NCBI GenBank assembly: GCA_937888595.1
Contig: CALARK010000008.1
Coordinates: 186,001-250,000 of the forward strand
Direction of reading: 5' to 3'
Length of the DNA stretch: 64,000 nt
Origin: an uncultured Sterolibacteriaceae bacterium
Lineage (GTDB): Bacteria > Pseudomonadota > Gammaproteobacteria > Burkholderiales > Rhodocyclaceae
Shown one piece after another: positions 49,774-59,044 of this stretch (position 1 is the first letter of the stretch; each line of letters opens with the position of its first letter). A program made the translations under genes and the position numbers. A model generated the notes under the pieces. The model saw only the letters and a program-made list of their open reading frames with translations, was not told the DNA's origin and made no database searches.

Positions 49774-52308
49774 TTATGCAACAACCGCGACCGTCTGCTT
49801 TTCTGCGTCGGCGTAAAGCGTCGTACCGGGAGGCAGATCGACGACACGAACCCACTGTTCGAATTTTTCTGCATCCCGGACCAGTTCCTGCAGGCGATTC
49901 GGCCAGCCCAGGATCTTGTTTTCATCCAGGTGGTTTCCGCCCCGATCGGGAAACAGGGCGAAGTAAAGCATGTCTGCCTCGATCAATTCATTGAGGAAGT
50001 GCGTGCCCAGCGATACATCGGGTACAAGGTTCTCGTTCATGGCCACGATTTCGCACAAGGCGGCAACATGATTGATTTCATTGAAGCTGACCGGCAGCCC
50101 CAGCCATGGATCGCGGGTACCCCAGCGGCCAGGGCCGAGCAACAGGAGCTTGCTGCCTGCACTGGCCCGGTTGATGGCTCCGATCAGCCGGGCCACCTCC
50201 AGTCGGTCATGCAGATTCAAGGCGCCATAGCGACTCTGGACGACATAGATCAGCCGATCGGGATGAATGACGCGACCGGGGCCGATCACGGCCCCGCGAG
50301 CATCGAGCAGGCGCGCAACTCCTGTCGGAGGCTTCGCGGTCCCCGTCGTTGTTTCCATGCTCCGGATCTGCAATGGCCGGCACTGGAGCAAATTGATCCG
50401 ATAACTGTCATCCGCACCCACATTCAGCGCAAACTCGACCTCGACAGGGTATCGGTAGGCTGATTGCAACTGTCCCAGAATCTCTTGCATTTCAGATGCG
50501 AAAGGTGTGTCCCCGAGCAGGGGATCGAAGGTCAGGAAAGCCGGTTTGCCAGGCTCCTCGCATGTCGTAAACAGCCCCAGCGGATAATCCGGCTGGTCGC
50601 TTACGATCTCGGCGAAGGGCCTGCTGATAATCCGGTCATCCTCCAGATCCAAAGCATCCATGCGTCGCTGCGCATGGCGAGCGATGTCGCCAAAGCTGGT
50701 TTCGGGGCGCAGTTCCGGAACGTTCAAGGCCACCAATCGCGTGTAGTCATCATCGACTCTGTCGACGGCCCGCGTGCCCAGTCCGGCCACCAAACGCACC
50801 ACTCCGGCACGCATGTCGATGCGCGGGTTCCATGGGTAGGGATTGATCGACAATCCGACACCTGCTGCATGCGGATGGAAATATTTCCCACCGACGGTTC
50901 CCGAGACACGCATGATCAATACAGCCATCTGTTCGCGCTCAGCCAGCAGGCCGCGCCGCTGGCGATACCGCAGGGCCTGTTCGCCCATGCTGCTGGCGTA
51001 GACCTGGCGTACCGCATCGAGCAAAGCGGACAAGCGCTTCTCCCAAGGGCCGCGATTTGCGCAGAAGACGCTGTCATACTGGCCGGCAAACGCATTGCCG
51101 TAGCGATCCTCCAGTAGAGAACTCGACCGCACGATAAATGGCCACTCGCCGAAATAATCCAGCATCCCCTCGAATTGACGAATGATCGTCGGCGAAAAGT
51201 TACCGGCCATGATCCGTTCCCTAGCCGTCTCAACCTCATCCAGGAACAGTTCCGGATCACGCTGGCGACGCCTCAGCCACCACAGATCGTTGTGCGCCAG
51301 GAACGTGTCGTAAACCTCGGTACCGACATAGAAGGAATCGTGTGCTTCGATATGGCCGTAGATTTCAGGCACGTTCTTGCGCAATACTGCTCGCGCCAGC
51401 AACATGCCGAGCGCCTTGCCGCCGATCGACCCGCACCCGATCATGCGTGCCCGGACCGCCAGCAGGTCATCCAGCGTCAGGTAGTCATCGATCAACAAGG
51501 ACATCGCTGCATCGTCGGGAAACAGCAGACGACACAGACGCGAGAACGTTTCATGTTCGAGGGGATCGGGAAAGCCTGTCTGGCGCGCCGCGGCAACCGA
51601 TTTCGCTGCCGAAAACTGCTTATGCCAGTGACTCACGATCGCACTATCTTCCAGTCCCGGCCATTCAGAGTTCGCCAGAATTTCGGAAACCGTGCCGCTA
51701 TCCGTAACGGGACGAAAGTCATCGGTCTTTTCCCAGGCATGGATCAGATTCATCGCTGCTGAGGACCGATGCTGCACCTTGATCGGCCGTACGTATAGAC
51801 GGTCGCGACAGCGGAACACGTCGAGCAGAAACTGCGTGGTTTCACCGATGACACCGATGCCGGCAGCTGAGTGATGATTGCGATAGACGCCGAAGTACGT
51901 GACAGTTTCCAGGTCGTACAGTCGCGGGCAGGTCAGCTTGAAAAAGTTGCCCATCATGCGATCGGACAGCCAAGTTTCGGCGAGGCTGGACAGGCAATCG
52001 AACACATACAGCGTGCCAGGACCGGCGGCTTCAATGACGGTATGCACCTCATCGACAAATCCATCGAATCCCTTCAACGGATCCAGCGTATATGTCTCGA
52101 CATCCTCCAGGAGAGGGGCATGGTCGGCGAAGCGGAAATAGATGAGATGACGATTGCCGATACGTGCAGCCTCAGCGTATGGCCTGACCAGCGCAAGATA
52201 CTCATCCAGCGACTGGACTTGCCAGACGATATTGTCACCACGGCGTACCCCTGCCAAAACGGCATCCAGGCCCGGCAAGCCCGTGGTCGGTACAAACTGT
52301 GCGCTCAT
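49774..52308 (-). CDS. PEP-synthase/PPDK-type ATP-grasp protein with an N-terminal RecA/KaiC-like domain
   Basis: 844 residues from ATG 52308 (GGAGG 3 nt upstream; GTG 52311 also possible). The first 200 or so residues resemble a KaiC/RecA-like fold (GLPGLDAVLAGVRRGDNIVWQVQSLDEYLALVRPYAEAA...HLIYFRFAD...LYVFDCLSSLAETWLSDRMMGNFF) but have no GxxxxGKT P-loop. From about residue 295 a PPDK/PEP-synthase nucleotide domain follows: GSIGGKALGMLLAR, FIVRSSSLLEDRYGNAFAGQYDSVF, and VEFALN...INLLQCRPLQ. The catalytic swivelling His domain and PEP barrel are absent. A C-terminal block (LLLLGPGRWGTRDPWLGLPVSFNEIN) is unassigned. Function unknown. It is downstream of dgt by 66 nt. Confidence 0.75.
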   Translation of the reverse strand: MSAQFVPTTGLPGLDAVLAGVRRGDNIVWQVQSLDEYLALVRPYAEAARIGNRHLIYFRFADHAPLLEDVETYTLDPLKGFDGFVDEVHTVIEAAGPGTLYVFDCLSSLAETWLSDRMMGNFFKLTCPRLYDLETVTYFGVYRNHHSAAGIGVIGETTQFLLDVFRCRDRLYVRPIKVQHRSSAAMNLIHAWEKTDDFRPVTDSGTVSEILANSEWPGLEDSAIVSHWHKQFSAAKSVAAARQTGFPDPLEHETFSRLCRLLFPDDAAMSLLIDDYLTLDDLLAVRARMIGCGSIGGKALGMLLARAVLRKNVPEIYGHIEAHDSFYVGTEVYDTFLAHNDLWWLRRRQRDPELFLDEVETARERIMAGNFSPTIIRQFEGMLDYFGEWPFIVRSSSLLEDRYGNAFAGQYDSVFCANRGPWEKRLSALLDAVRQVYASSMGEQALRYRQRRGLLAEREQMAVLIMRVSGTVGGKYFHPHAAGVGLSINPYPWNPRIDMRAGVVRLVAGLGTRAVDRVDDDYTRLVALNVPELRPETSFGDIARHAQRRMDALDLEDDRIISRPFAEIVSDQPDYPLGLFTTCEEPGKPAFLTFDPLLGDTPFASEMQEILGQLQSAYRYPVEVEFALNVGADDSYRINLLQCRPLQIRSMETTTGTAKPPTGVARLLDARGAVIGPGRVIHPDRLIYVVQSRYGALNLHDRLEVARLIGAINRASAGSKLLLLGPGRWGTRDPWLGLPVSFNEINHVAALCEIVAMNENLVPDVSLGTHFLNELIEADMLYFALFPDRGGNHLDENKILGWPNRLQELVRDAEKFEQWVRVVDLPPGTTLYADAEKQTVAVVA

Positions 52309-52374
52309 CACACCCTCCGGAAGCGACCTCGGTTCGCCGAACTGCCGCCCGAATCCATTTCAGAAGACAGCGAG

Positions 52375-53499
52375 CTACATTTCTCCGATGGCAAAGAGAC
52401 GATGGTGCTCCTTGATCGCATATCGATCCGTCATTCCGGCTATGTAGTCGGCAATGGTGCGCGGCACCCCTTCGCGTTCTGCATATTTCAGGTACTTCGG
52501 GGGCAGCAAACGCGGGTCGGCCATGAACGCGGCAAACAGGTCCTGGATGATGCGGCGCGCCTTGCTGGTCATCCGTACCACCTGAAAATGGCGATAGAGA
52601 TTCTCGCGGAGAAACTGCTTCAACTGGCCATTCTCCTTCGCCATCTCCGATGAAAAACCGACCAGTATGGGTGCTCGTGCGACATCCTCAGGGGCCTGTA
52701 TACCCAGTGCGGCAATGCACCGCCCCGTCTCTGCCAGCAGATCGGTAACCTGGGCATCGATGATCCGCCTGACGGTTTCGTGAATCAGCCGGCGGCCGTG
52801 CAACGACGGAAATTCTTCCCGCGCCTCCGCTGCATGCCGCGCGAACAGGCGAACCTCTCCCAGTTGATCCAACGTGAGCAAGCCTGAACGCAATCCGTCA
52901 TCGACATCGTGGTTGTTGTAGGCAATCTCGTCGGCATGATTGCAGATCTGCGCCTCAAGCGACGGACGACGATCATCCAGGAATCGACTCGCCACTGCCC
53001 CGAGCTCTCGGGCTTTGGCCGGGGAGCAGTGCTTGAGGATCCCCGCCCGTGTTTCGAACATCAGGTTCAGTCCGTCGAATGCGCCGTAGCGCTCTTCGAG
53101 CTTGTCCACGATACGCAACGACTGCAGGTTGTGCTCGAAGCCGCCATGGGCGGTCATGCATTCGTTGAGGGCATCCTGTCCTGCGTGGCCGAACGGCGTA
53201 TGCCCGAGATCATGGGCCAGGGCGATCGCCTCGGTCAGATCGTCGTTGAGGGACAGGGCCCGCGCGATGCTGCGGGCGATCTGCGCCACCTCGATCGAAT
53301 GGGTCAGCCGCGTCCGGAACAGGTCGCCTTCGTGATTGACGAATACCTGCGTCTTGTATTCCAGGCGCCGGAAGGCCGTGGAATGGATGATCCGGTCGCG
53401 GTCGCGCTGAAATTCGCCGCGCGCCTTCGGACGGGGTTCTGGAATCAGTCGACCCGCCGATGCTTCTTCCGTCACCGCATAGCGGGCGAGCTCAGTCAC
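52375..53499 (-). CDS. dgt: Deoxyguanosinetriphosphate triphosphohydrolase-like protein
   Basis: 374 residues from GTG 53499, which overlaps the aroB stop by 8 nt; the N-terminus TELARYAVTEEASAGR fits the family better than an upstream ATG at 53541. HD-domain metal ligands are seen in RLTHSIEVAQIARSIA, IALAHDLGHTPFGHAGQDAL and HADEIAYNNHDVDD. These proteins hydrolyse dNTPs to deoxynucleoside and triphosphate. It is placed directly after aroB, as in many beta- and gammaproteobacteria. Confidence 0.92.
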   Translation of the reverse strand: MTELARYAVTEEASAGRLIPEPRPKARGEFQRDRDRIIHSTAFRRLEYKTQVFVNHEGDLFRTRLTHSIEVAQIARSIARALSLNDDLTEAIALAHDLGHTPFGHAGQDALNECMTAHGGFEHNLQSLRIVDKLEERYGAFDGLNLMFETRAGILKHCSPAKARELGAVASRFLDDRRPSLEAQICNHADEIAYNNHDVDDGLRSGLLTLDQLGEVRLFARHAAEAREEFPSLHGRRLIHETVRRIIDAQVTDLLAETGRCIAALGIQAPEDVARAPILVGFSSEMAKENGQLKQFLRENLYRHFQVVRMTSKARRIIQDLFAAFMADPRLLPPKYLKYAEREGVPRTIADYIAGMTDRYAIKEHHRLFAIGEM

Positions 53500-54574
53500 A
53501 ACTGCTTTCGATCGCGGCACGGATTTCCGCTTGCGGTGCATCCGCCCAGGTCACGGCTTCGCCCACGCGTCTCAGCAGGACGAGACGCAGGCGGCCGGCG
53601 ATCACCTTCTTGTCGTGGCTCATCAGGTCGAGATAGGCATCCGCTCCCAGCGCCGGGCCGCGAACCGGCAGACGGGCACGTTCGAACAAGCGGTGAATCC
53701 GCTCGACATCAGCATCCGCCAGCCAGCCGAGCCGACGTGACAATTCCGCCGCCATCACCGTGCCGGCGGCAACGGCCTCGCCGTGCAGCCATGCGCCATA
53801 GCCGGCCCCGGTTTCGATGGCATGGCCGAAGGTGTGGCCCAAGTTCAGCAGCGCACGGCCACCTTCTTTCGCCGTTTCCAGTTCGTCGGCCGCGACGACC
53901 TCGGCCTTGTTCGCACAGGAGCGCTCGATCGCATGCGAAAGGGCAGCGCTGTCCCTGGCCATCAGTTTTTCCATGTTCGCTTCCAACCACTCGAGGAACG
54001 GCAGGTCACGGATCAAGCCATACTTGATGACCTCGGCCAATCCGGCAGACAGTTCGCGATCGGGCAGCGTATCGAGGGTATCGGTATCCGCGATCACCAT
54101 GCGCGGCTGCCAGAAAGCCCCGACCATGTTCTTGCCGCGTGGGTGGTTGATGCCGGTCTTGCCACCGACCGACGAGTCCACCTGGGCCAGCAATGTGGTC
54201 GGCACCTGTATGAATGGCACGCCACGTTGATATGTCGCGGCGGCGAAGCCGGCCAGGTCGCCGACCACCCCGCCGCCCAGGGCCACGACCGGGGCCGTCC
54301 GGTCGCAGTGCTCGGCCAGCAACCGGTCATGGATCGCATTCAGCGACTCCCAGTTCTTGTGGGCCTCGCCGTCCGGCAGGATGATTGCCGTCGTGCCGGC
54401 GCCGACTTTCTCGAAGGCACGGCGCAGACGATCGAGATACAGCGGGGCCACGACCTCGTTCGTGACGATCGCGACGCGCTTTGTACCCGGCAGGCCGGGC
54501 AAGTGATCGAGGAGCGCCGGGCCGATATGGATCGGGTAGGAGCGCTGCCCCAGATTGACGTTCAAAGTGTGCAT
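53492..54574 (-). CDS. aroB: 3-dehydroquinate synthase
   Basis: 360 residues. The NAD site GGGVVGDLAGFAAATYQRGV, the PTTLLAQVDSSVGGKTGINHPRGKNMVGAFWQP block, and metal ligands in LAEVIKYGLI, NLGHTFGHAIE and LHGEAV are present. It converts DAHP to 3-dehydroquinate in the shikimate pathway. A repeat copy (54387-54409) encodes FEKVGAGTTAIILPDGE, replacing the usually variable strand before the conserved PDGE motif. Its 5' end overlaps aroK by 10 nt and its 3' end overlaps dgt by 8 nt. Confidence 0.95.
   Translation of the reverse strand: MHTLNVNLGQRSYPIHIGPALLDHLPGLPGTKRVAIVTNEVVAPLYLDRLRRAFEKVGAGTTAIILPDGEAHKNWESLNAIHDRLLAEHCDRTAPVVALGGGVVGDLAGFAAATYQRGVPFIQVPTTLLAQVDSSVGGKTGINHPRGKNMVGAFWQPRMVIADTDTLDTLPDRELSAGLAEVIKYGLIRDLPFLEWLEANMEKLMARDSAALSHAIERSCANKAEVVAADELETAKEGGRALLNLGHTFGHAIETGAGYGAWLHGEAVAAGTVMAAELSRRLGWLADADVERIHRLFERARLPVRGPALGADAYLDLMSHDKKVIAGRLRLVLLRRVGEAVTWADAPQAEIRAAIESSCD
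54387..54409 (-). repeat. Dispersed 23-bp repeat, copy 17
   Basis: Two mismatches. Sense in aroB, encoding KVGAGTTA before the PDGE motif. Confidence 0.8.
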
Positions 54575-55071
54575 GGGGACTCCAGAGCCTTCTGGATGCA
54601 GTTTACCGTGTTGCCTACGCCGATCCCCGACTCCACGACGATATCGGCAATTTCACGGTACAGCGGGTCGCGCCTTTCCACCAGTCCGCGGATTCTGGCG
54701 AGTGGATCAGCAACCTGCAGCAATGGGCGCCCCTTGTCGTTTTTCGTCCGCGCGAAGAGCAATTCGGCGGGGGCATGTAGATATACCACGAACCCGTTCG
54801 CTGACATCCAAGCCCGGTTGGCGGGACTCAATACCGCACCGCCACCCGTTGCGACGACTATATGGCCTTCCCGCAGCCGCTTGAGTGCTAGGCTTTCCCG
54901 GCGTCGGAACCCTGCTTCGCCCTCGATCTCGAAGATCGTCGGTATGGTCACGCCGGTACTCTGCGCGATTTCGTGATCCAGATCGACGAATTCGCAGGAG
55001 AGCGCCTTCGCGAGTTTTCGCCCGATCGTCGTCTTGCCGGCGCCCATCATGCCGACGAGGTACACCACCAT
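54562..55071 (-). CDS. aroK: Shikimate kinase
   Basis: 169 residues from ATG 55071 (a TTG at 55080 would add three residues). Walker A GMMGAGKTT at 7-15, the shikimate-site Asp in FVDLDHEI, FRRRES, the ATGGGAVL motif and the lid Arg in KGRPLL are present. It phosphorylates shikimate at the 3-hydroxyl. It lies in the conserved pilMNOPQ-aroKB-dgt string and overlaps aroB, indicating coupled translation. Confidence 0.94.
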   Translation of the reverse strand: MVVYLVGMMGAGKTTIGRKLAKALSCEFVDLDHEIAQSTGVTIPTIFEIEGEAGFRRRESLALKRLREGHIVVATGGGAVLSPANRAWMSANGFVVYLHAPAELLFARTKNDKGRPLLQVADPLARIRGLVERRDPLYREIADIVVESGIGVGNTVNCIQKALESPCTL

Positions 55072-55099
55072 CGTGCTCAATCAGGCTTCGGGGGCCGGA

Positions 55100-55121
55100 C
55101 GGACGGGATGCATGTCGTCCG
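55100..55121 (-). terminator. Intercistronic hairpin between pilQ and aroK
   Basis: A perfect 6-bp stem CGGACG/CGTCCG with a 10-nt loop begins 3 nt after the pilQ stop. It has no T-run, so it is more likely a processing or stability hairpin inside the operon than a full terminator. Confidence 0.35.
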
Positions 55122-55123
55122 CC

Positions 55124-57208
55124 CTACTTCAGGGTCAGACTGTCGTCGACGATCTTCGGCGTGATGAATACCAGCAGTTCCTTTCGTTCCTGCGTCGTAT
55201 TCTTGTGCTTGAACAGGAAGCCGACATAGGGCAGGTCTCCGAGCACAGGAATGCGATCTTCAGACACCGTGCTGTCCTCGCCCGTCACGCCCCCGATCAC
55301 CAGCGTGCCGCCGTTCTCGACCAGCACCTCCGTCTCGACCTTGGCTGTCACGATGGTCGGATTGCCCAGCACCGTACGGCCGAAGTCCGGCCGATCCTTG
55401 GCGATGACCAGTTTCATCTTGATGCGGCCATCCGGCGTGATCTGGGGTGTCGCCTCAAGCGACAGCTTCGCCTTCTTGTAGGTCGTCGTCGGGGGATTGG
55501 TGCCCGTGCCCGGTGTCACGACGGGGATTTCGTCGCCCTGCTCGATCAGCGCCTTGATATTGTTGCCTGTGACCACGCGTGGATTCGACAAGCTTTTACC
55601 CTTGCCATCGGCCTCCATGGCCCTCAGTTCAAGATTCAGAATACGTGTCAGGCTGGCATTGAACAGGGAAAATGACAATTGCCCCATCGTTGACGACTGA
55701 GTAAAACTGGTCGACGCCATTTGCGAGGTGGCCGAGGTCGAACCAATCGATGAAGCTCCTCCGCTCAGGAATAGATCTCCCGCATTATCCGAGGCCACCT
55801 TGACCGGTTTCGAGTTGAACAGACTCATCCGAACACCCATCTCGCGGCCAAAATTATCACGTGCTTCGACCACGCGGGCTTCGATCAACACCTGCTTGGC
55901 CGGCTGGTCGATCAGGTTGATGAGTTCCCTCACCTTGCTCAGCCGCGAAGGCACATCCGTCACGAAAAGCCGATTCGAATAGGTGTCGACCACGACCGAA
56001 CCGGCTTTCGACAATACCGGCTGGTCCTTGTTGCCCAGCAGCTTCTGGACATCCGCCGCTTTCTGGTAGTTCACCTGAAACGATTCGGTATGCGTAGGCT
56101 CCAGCTGGCTGATCTGCTGGCGCGACTCAAGTTCCTGCTTCTCCATCGCCAGCATTTCGTCACGCGGCGCGATCCAGATGACGCTGCCATTCTTGCGCTT
56201 GGCAAGGTTTTTCATCTCCAACACCATGTCCAGCGCCTGATCCCAAGGCACATCGCGCATCCGCAAAGTCACCTTGCCCAGTGCTGCAACGGAATCACTG
56301 GCGATGATGTTGAAGTTGGTGATATCGGCGAAGACGCGTAACAACTCATACACAGGGACGCTGTGAAAATCGAGTGAGATCAGCTCGCCCTGATATCCGG
56401 TCTTGGTCCCCTGGAAGAGCTTGTTCGGGTCCTCCTTGACCGGCTTGATCTCGATGATGAACTGGTTGTCGCTCTGGAAGGCGACATGTTCCCACAGCCC
56501 CTTGGGGACGATGTCCATGACCGTATCGCCACCCGCCGCAGTGGTATTGATGGTTGTCACCGGGGTGGCAAAATCGACGACGTCCAGCTGGCGACGAAGA
56601 TTCTCGGGCAGGGTGGTCTTGCTGAATACCACCTGCAGCCTGGTCCCCTTTTGCTTGATGTCGACTCCGGTATCGCTGCTCGTCAGGTCGACGACGACCC
56701 TTCCGGCACCATCCTTGTCACGGCGAAACTGGATATCTCGTATCGCGTTCGCCTCTGACATCGCGCCCGCCTGAAACTGCCTGTCCGAAGCCCCGGCGAC
56801 ATCACCGTCGCCCAGCAGGGTAATCAGCAACGTCCTCCCATCCTGTCGGGTTTCGAAACGCATGCTTTTTTCGAGATTGAGCACCAGGCGCGAGCGCTCT
56901 CCGGCCTGTACGACATTCACGCTACGCACCCCGCCCTCATTAACGGCCTTCGCCGTGTAGCCAAGGCCATTGCCCGTGTCAGGAAAATCGAATACCAGTC
57001 GTGCCGGGCTGACGATGCTGAAATGCGAGGGCGGTGTCGCAAGCGACTGGCGCAGGTCTAGCTTCAGGATCGTGCTTCCGCCGGACCGGCTTACCGCCAG
57101 ACTTTCAATGCTGTTGCCAGGAACGATGGCATCGGCAGCCTGGGCAACCAAGGCTGGCAGGCCTGCCAGCAGCGCCAAGCAACTCAACCAGATACGCGTC
57201 CATTTCAT
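55124..57208 (-). CDS. pilQ: Type IV pilus secretin PilQ
   Basis: 694 residues from ATG 57208, overlapping pilP by 4 nt (ATGA). The order is: signal peptide (MKWTRIWLSCLALLAGLPALVAQA); AMIN-type domains (about 30-270); an STN/N0 domain (ISLDFHSVPVYELLRVFADITNFNIIASDSVAALGKVTLRMRDVPWDQALDMVL); N1 secretin domain (PSRLSKVRELINLIDQPAKQVLIEARVVE); and secretin barrel (LEATPQITPDGRIKMKLVIAKD, VENGGTLVIGG, IPVLGDLPYVGFLFKHK). A Ser/Thr-rich segment interrupts the early barrel. It forms the outer-membrane pore for pilus extrusion and, in naturally competent species, DNA entry. Confidence 0.95.
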   Translation of the reverse strand: MKWTRIWLSCLALLAGLPALVAQAADAIVPGNSIESLAVSRSGGSTILKLDLRQSLATPPSHFSIVSPARLVFDFPDTGNGLGYTAKAVNEGGVRSVNVVQAGERSRLVLNLEKSMRFETRQDGRTLLITLLGDGDVAGASDRQFQAGAMSEANAIRDIQFRRDKDGAGRVVVDLTSSDTGVDIKQKGTRLQVVFSKTTLPENLRRQLDVVDFATPVTTINTTAAGGDTVMDIVPKGLWEHVAFQSDNQFIIEIKPVKEDPNKLFQGTKTGYQGELISLDFHSVPVYELLRVFADITNFNIIASDSVAALGKVTLRMRDVPWDQALDMVLEMKNLAKRKNGSVIWIAPRDEMLAMEKQELESRQQISQLEPTHTESFQVNYQKAADVQKLLGNKDQPVLSKAGSVVVDTYSNRLFVTDVPSRLSKVRELINLIDQPAKQVLIEARVVEARDNFGREMGVRMSLFNSKPVKVASDNAGDLFLSGGASSIGSTSATSQMASTSFTQSSTMGQLSFSLFNASLTRILNLELRAMEADGKGKSLSNPRVVTGNNIKALIEQGDEIPVVTPGTGTNPPTTTYKKAKLSLEATPQITPDGRIKMKLVIAKDRPDFGRTVLGNPTIVTAKVETEVLVENGGTLVIGGVTGEDSTVSEDRIPVLGDLPYVGFLFKHKNTTQERKELLVFITPKIVDDSLTLK

Positions 57209-57756
57209 TTGGCCTTCTCCTTGCCCTGCAATCCTTCCTGCAATTGAAGGGTCATGTCTCTTTGTACCCATTCCGTCGATTGACCACTGGGGTCCTGCAC
57301 CGTCTCGACCAGTAGCACCTCGCTATCGCCGATGTCGACGATACGTCCGAAGTTCTGGCCGAGGTAATTTCCCTTACCAACCTGATAGACGACCCCGTCC
57401 ACCTGGATCAGGGCATGTTTCGCACCACTTTTGTTCTTGGTCACCACGCCGATGAATTGGAGCGACTCGAGCGGGTAGTTCTCAAGCTGCTCGCGCGGGC
57501 GATCGAAATCGGGCTTGTTGCCGCCCGTGTCCTTCCTTTCGGGGTCGACACGGCCGTTGTTGAAAGGATCGAGCTGATCGGCGGCATCATAGGAAACCAC
57601 CGGGAACGGTTTGAGTTCCGGAAGAGGCTGAACCCTGCCGCGCAGATCTCGCGAAACCTCGTCCATCCAGAGCTTGATGTCCTCATGTTCCGCTTCGCCG
57701 CAACCGGCAAGCAGAACGACGCCCGTCAGCATGAAGGCTGCCATCACCGGCTTCAT
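57205..57756 (-). CDS. pilP: Type IV pilus assembly lipoprotein PilP
   Basis: 183 residues with lipobox LLAGC (Cys19). The family block LDPFNNGRVDPE and the C-terminal HR-domain fold (YPLESLQFIGVVTKNKSGAKHALIQVDGVVYQVGKGNYLGQNFGRIVDIGDSEVLLVETVQD) are clear. PilP links the PilNO inner-membrane complex with the secretin PilQ. It overlaps both neighbours by 4 nt. Confidence 0.94.
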   Translation of the reverse strand: MKPVMAAFMLTGVVLLAGCGEAEHEDIKLWMDEVSRDLRGRVQPLPELKPFPVVSYDAADQLDPFNNGRVDPERKDTGGNKPDFDRPREQLENYPLESLQFIGVVTKNKSGAKHALIQVDGVVYQVGKGNYLGQNFGRIVDIGDSEVLLVETVQDPSGQSTEWVQRDMTLQLQEGLQGKEKAK

Positions 57757-58448
57757 TTCTTCTTCGCTCCCTTCTTGGCCTGCTCTGCCCGTTTGCGGGC
57801 AGCCAGCTCGGCCTCGTCGAGATACCTGAAGGTCTTGGCCGTCGTCGTCAGCGTGAGCACTCCACCGCTCTTGGCTTGTGCGACATCGATATCGTTCAGC
57901 GTGACAATGCGCGGCAATTTTGCTACGTCACCGGCAAATGCACCAAAATCATGATACGAGCCGGTGATCTTCACGGTGATTGGCAATTCCGCATAAAAAT
58001 CGCGCACGACCTCCTTGCCCGGCTTGAACAACTCGAACTGCAAGCCGCGCCCGAGGCCCGCCTGGTTGATATCGACCAGCAGGGATTCCATCTCGGCGGC
58101 ATTCGGCAATTGCCGGAGCAAGGCCCCGAACGAGCGCTCGATCTCTGCCAGTTGATTCCGGTATTCGTCGAGATTGACGGCCTGCTTCTTCTTGCCCAGC
58201 CAGTCGTCCTTGAGCCGGGACTCCTCCTGCCGCTTCGCATCCAGCTCTTCTATCTGGCCCTGCCAGCCGAACCAGGCCGCCAGCAACAACAGGGCGATGA
58301 ATATGCCGACCAGGATGATGATGCGGGGAACAAGCGGCCACGCGCCCGGATCCTTGGGATCGAGCGTCTTGAAGTCTTCGGCGAGCGCCTGGAAGTTGAC
58401 CTTCTTGAGGTCGATTTTCGGTACGGCGGGCAACGCAGGCTTTTTCAT
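57753..58448 (-). CDS. pilO: Type IV pilus inner-membrane protein PilO
   Basis: 231 residues: a short cytoplasmic N-terminus, one TM segment (IIILVGIFIALLLLAAWFGW, about 45-64), a coiled coil, and a ferredoxin-like periplasmic domain (LPITVKITGSYHDFGAFAGDVAKLPRIVTLNDI). It forms heterodimers with PilN. The C-terminus is Lys/Ala-rich. It overlaps pilP and pilN by 4 nt each. Confidence 0.94.
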   Translation of the reverse strand: MKKPALPAVPKIDLKKVNFQALAEDFKTLDPKDPGAWPLVPRIIILVGIFIALLLLAAWFGWQGQIEELDAKRQEESRLKDDWLGKKKQAVNLDEYRNQLAEIERSFGALLRQLPNAAEMESLLVDINQAGLGRGLQFELFKPGKEVVRDFYAELPITVKITGSYHDFGAFAGDVAKLPRIVTLNDIDVAQAKSGGVLTLTTTAKTFRYLDEAELAARKRAEQAKKGAKKK

Positions 58449-59044
58449 GCCTTGCCTCCCGGCTTCTTCGCTGGTCCACCTGCAGATGGTTTGCTATCGG
58501 CTTTCTGGCGAGTGAACTCTATGCTCAGGTTGAACTCGTTCATGCGGCGCTTGCCGACCATGGTCGCCTTGATTTCCACAAGGACCGGACGTTCCAATAC
58601 GGGCGACTCGTCGAGATTGTGCATCAGCGTCGAGACACGGGCATTCGACTGGGCATAGCCGATCAGCGTGATCTTCTGCTGCTTCTGCTTGATCGAGCGC
58701 AAATAGATCCCGGCCGGCAGGCGATGCACCAGCTCGTTGAACAGGTGAACCGTCTCTGAGCGGTTCGCCTGCAGGGATTCGATCACCTGCTTCCTGGCCA
58801 GCAGCGCCTCGGTCTGCTCCTTCAATTTCTTGATTTCGTCGATCTGCTTGTCGAGAACGGCAATCTCCTTTTTCAGGAATGCGTTCTTCGCCGCCTGCTG
58901 CTCGATCTGGTTGTTGATGTAACTGAAGCCGATGAACCAGACCGCTCCCGCCAACACCGTCACCAGGCCGGCGAGCGCATAGAACTGCTGGCGCAAGGCC
59001 TTGCGCCGCTCTTCGCGGTGAGGAAGCAGGTTGATGCGGATCAT
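58445..59044 (-). CDS. pilN: Type IV pilus inner-membrane protein PilN
   Basis: 199 residues. The N-terminal MIRINLLPHREERRKA is the conserved PilM-binding motif (INLLP). One TM segment (LVTVLAGAVWFIGFSYI) is followed by a coiled coil and a ferredoxin-like domain (LPAGIYLRSIKQKQQKITLIGYAQSNARVSTLMHNLDES). It recruits cytoplasmic PilM. It overlaps pilM and pilO by 4 nt. Confidence 0.94.
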   Translation of the reverse strand: MIRINLLPHREERRKALRQQFYALAGLVTVLAGAVWFIGFSYINNQIEQQAAKNAFLKKEIAVLDKQIDEIKKLKEQTEALLARKQVIESLQANRSETVHLFNELVHRLPAGIYLRSIKQKQQKITLIGYAQSNARVSTLMHNLDESPVLERPVLVEIKATMVGKRRMNEFNLSIEFTRQKADSKPSAGGPAKKPGGKA

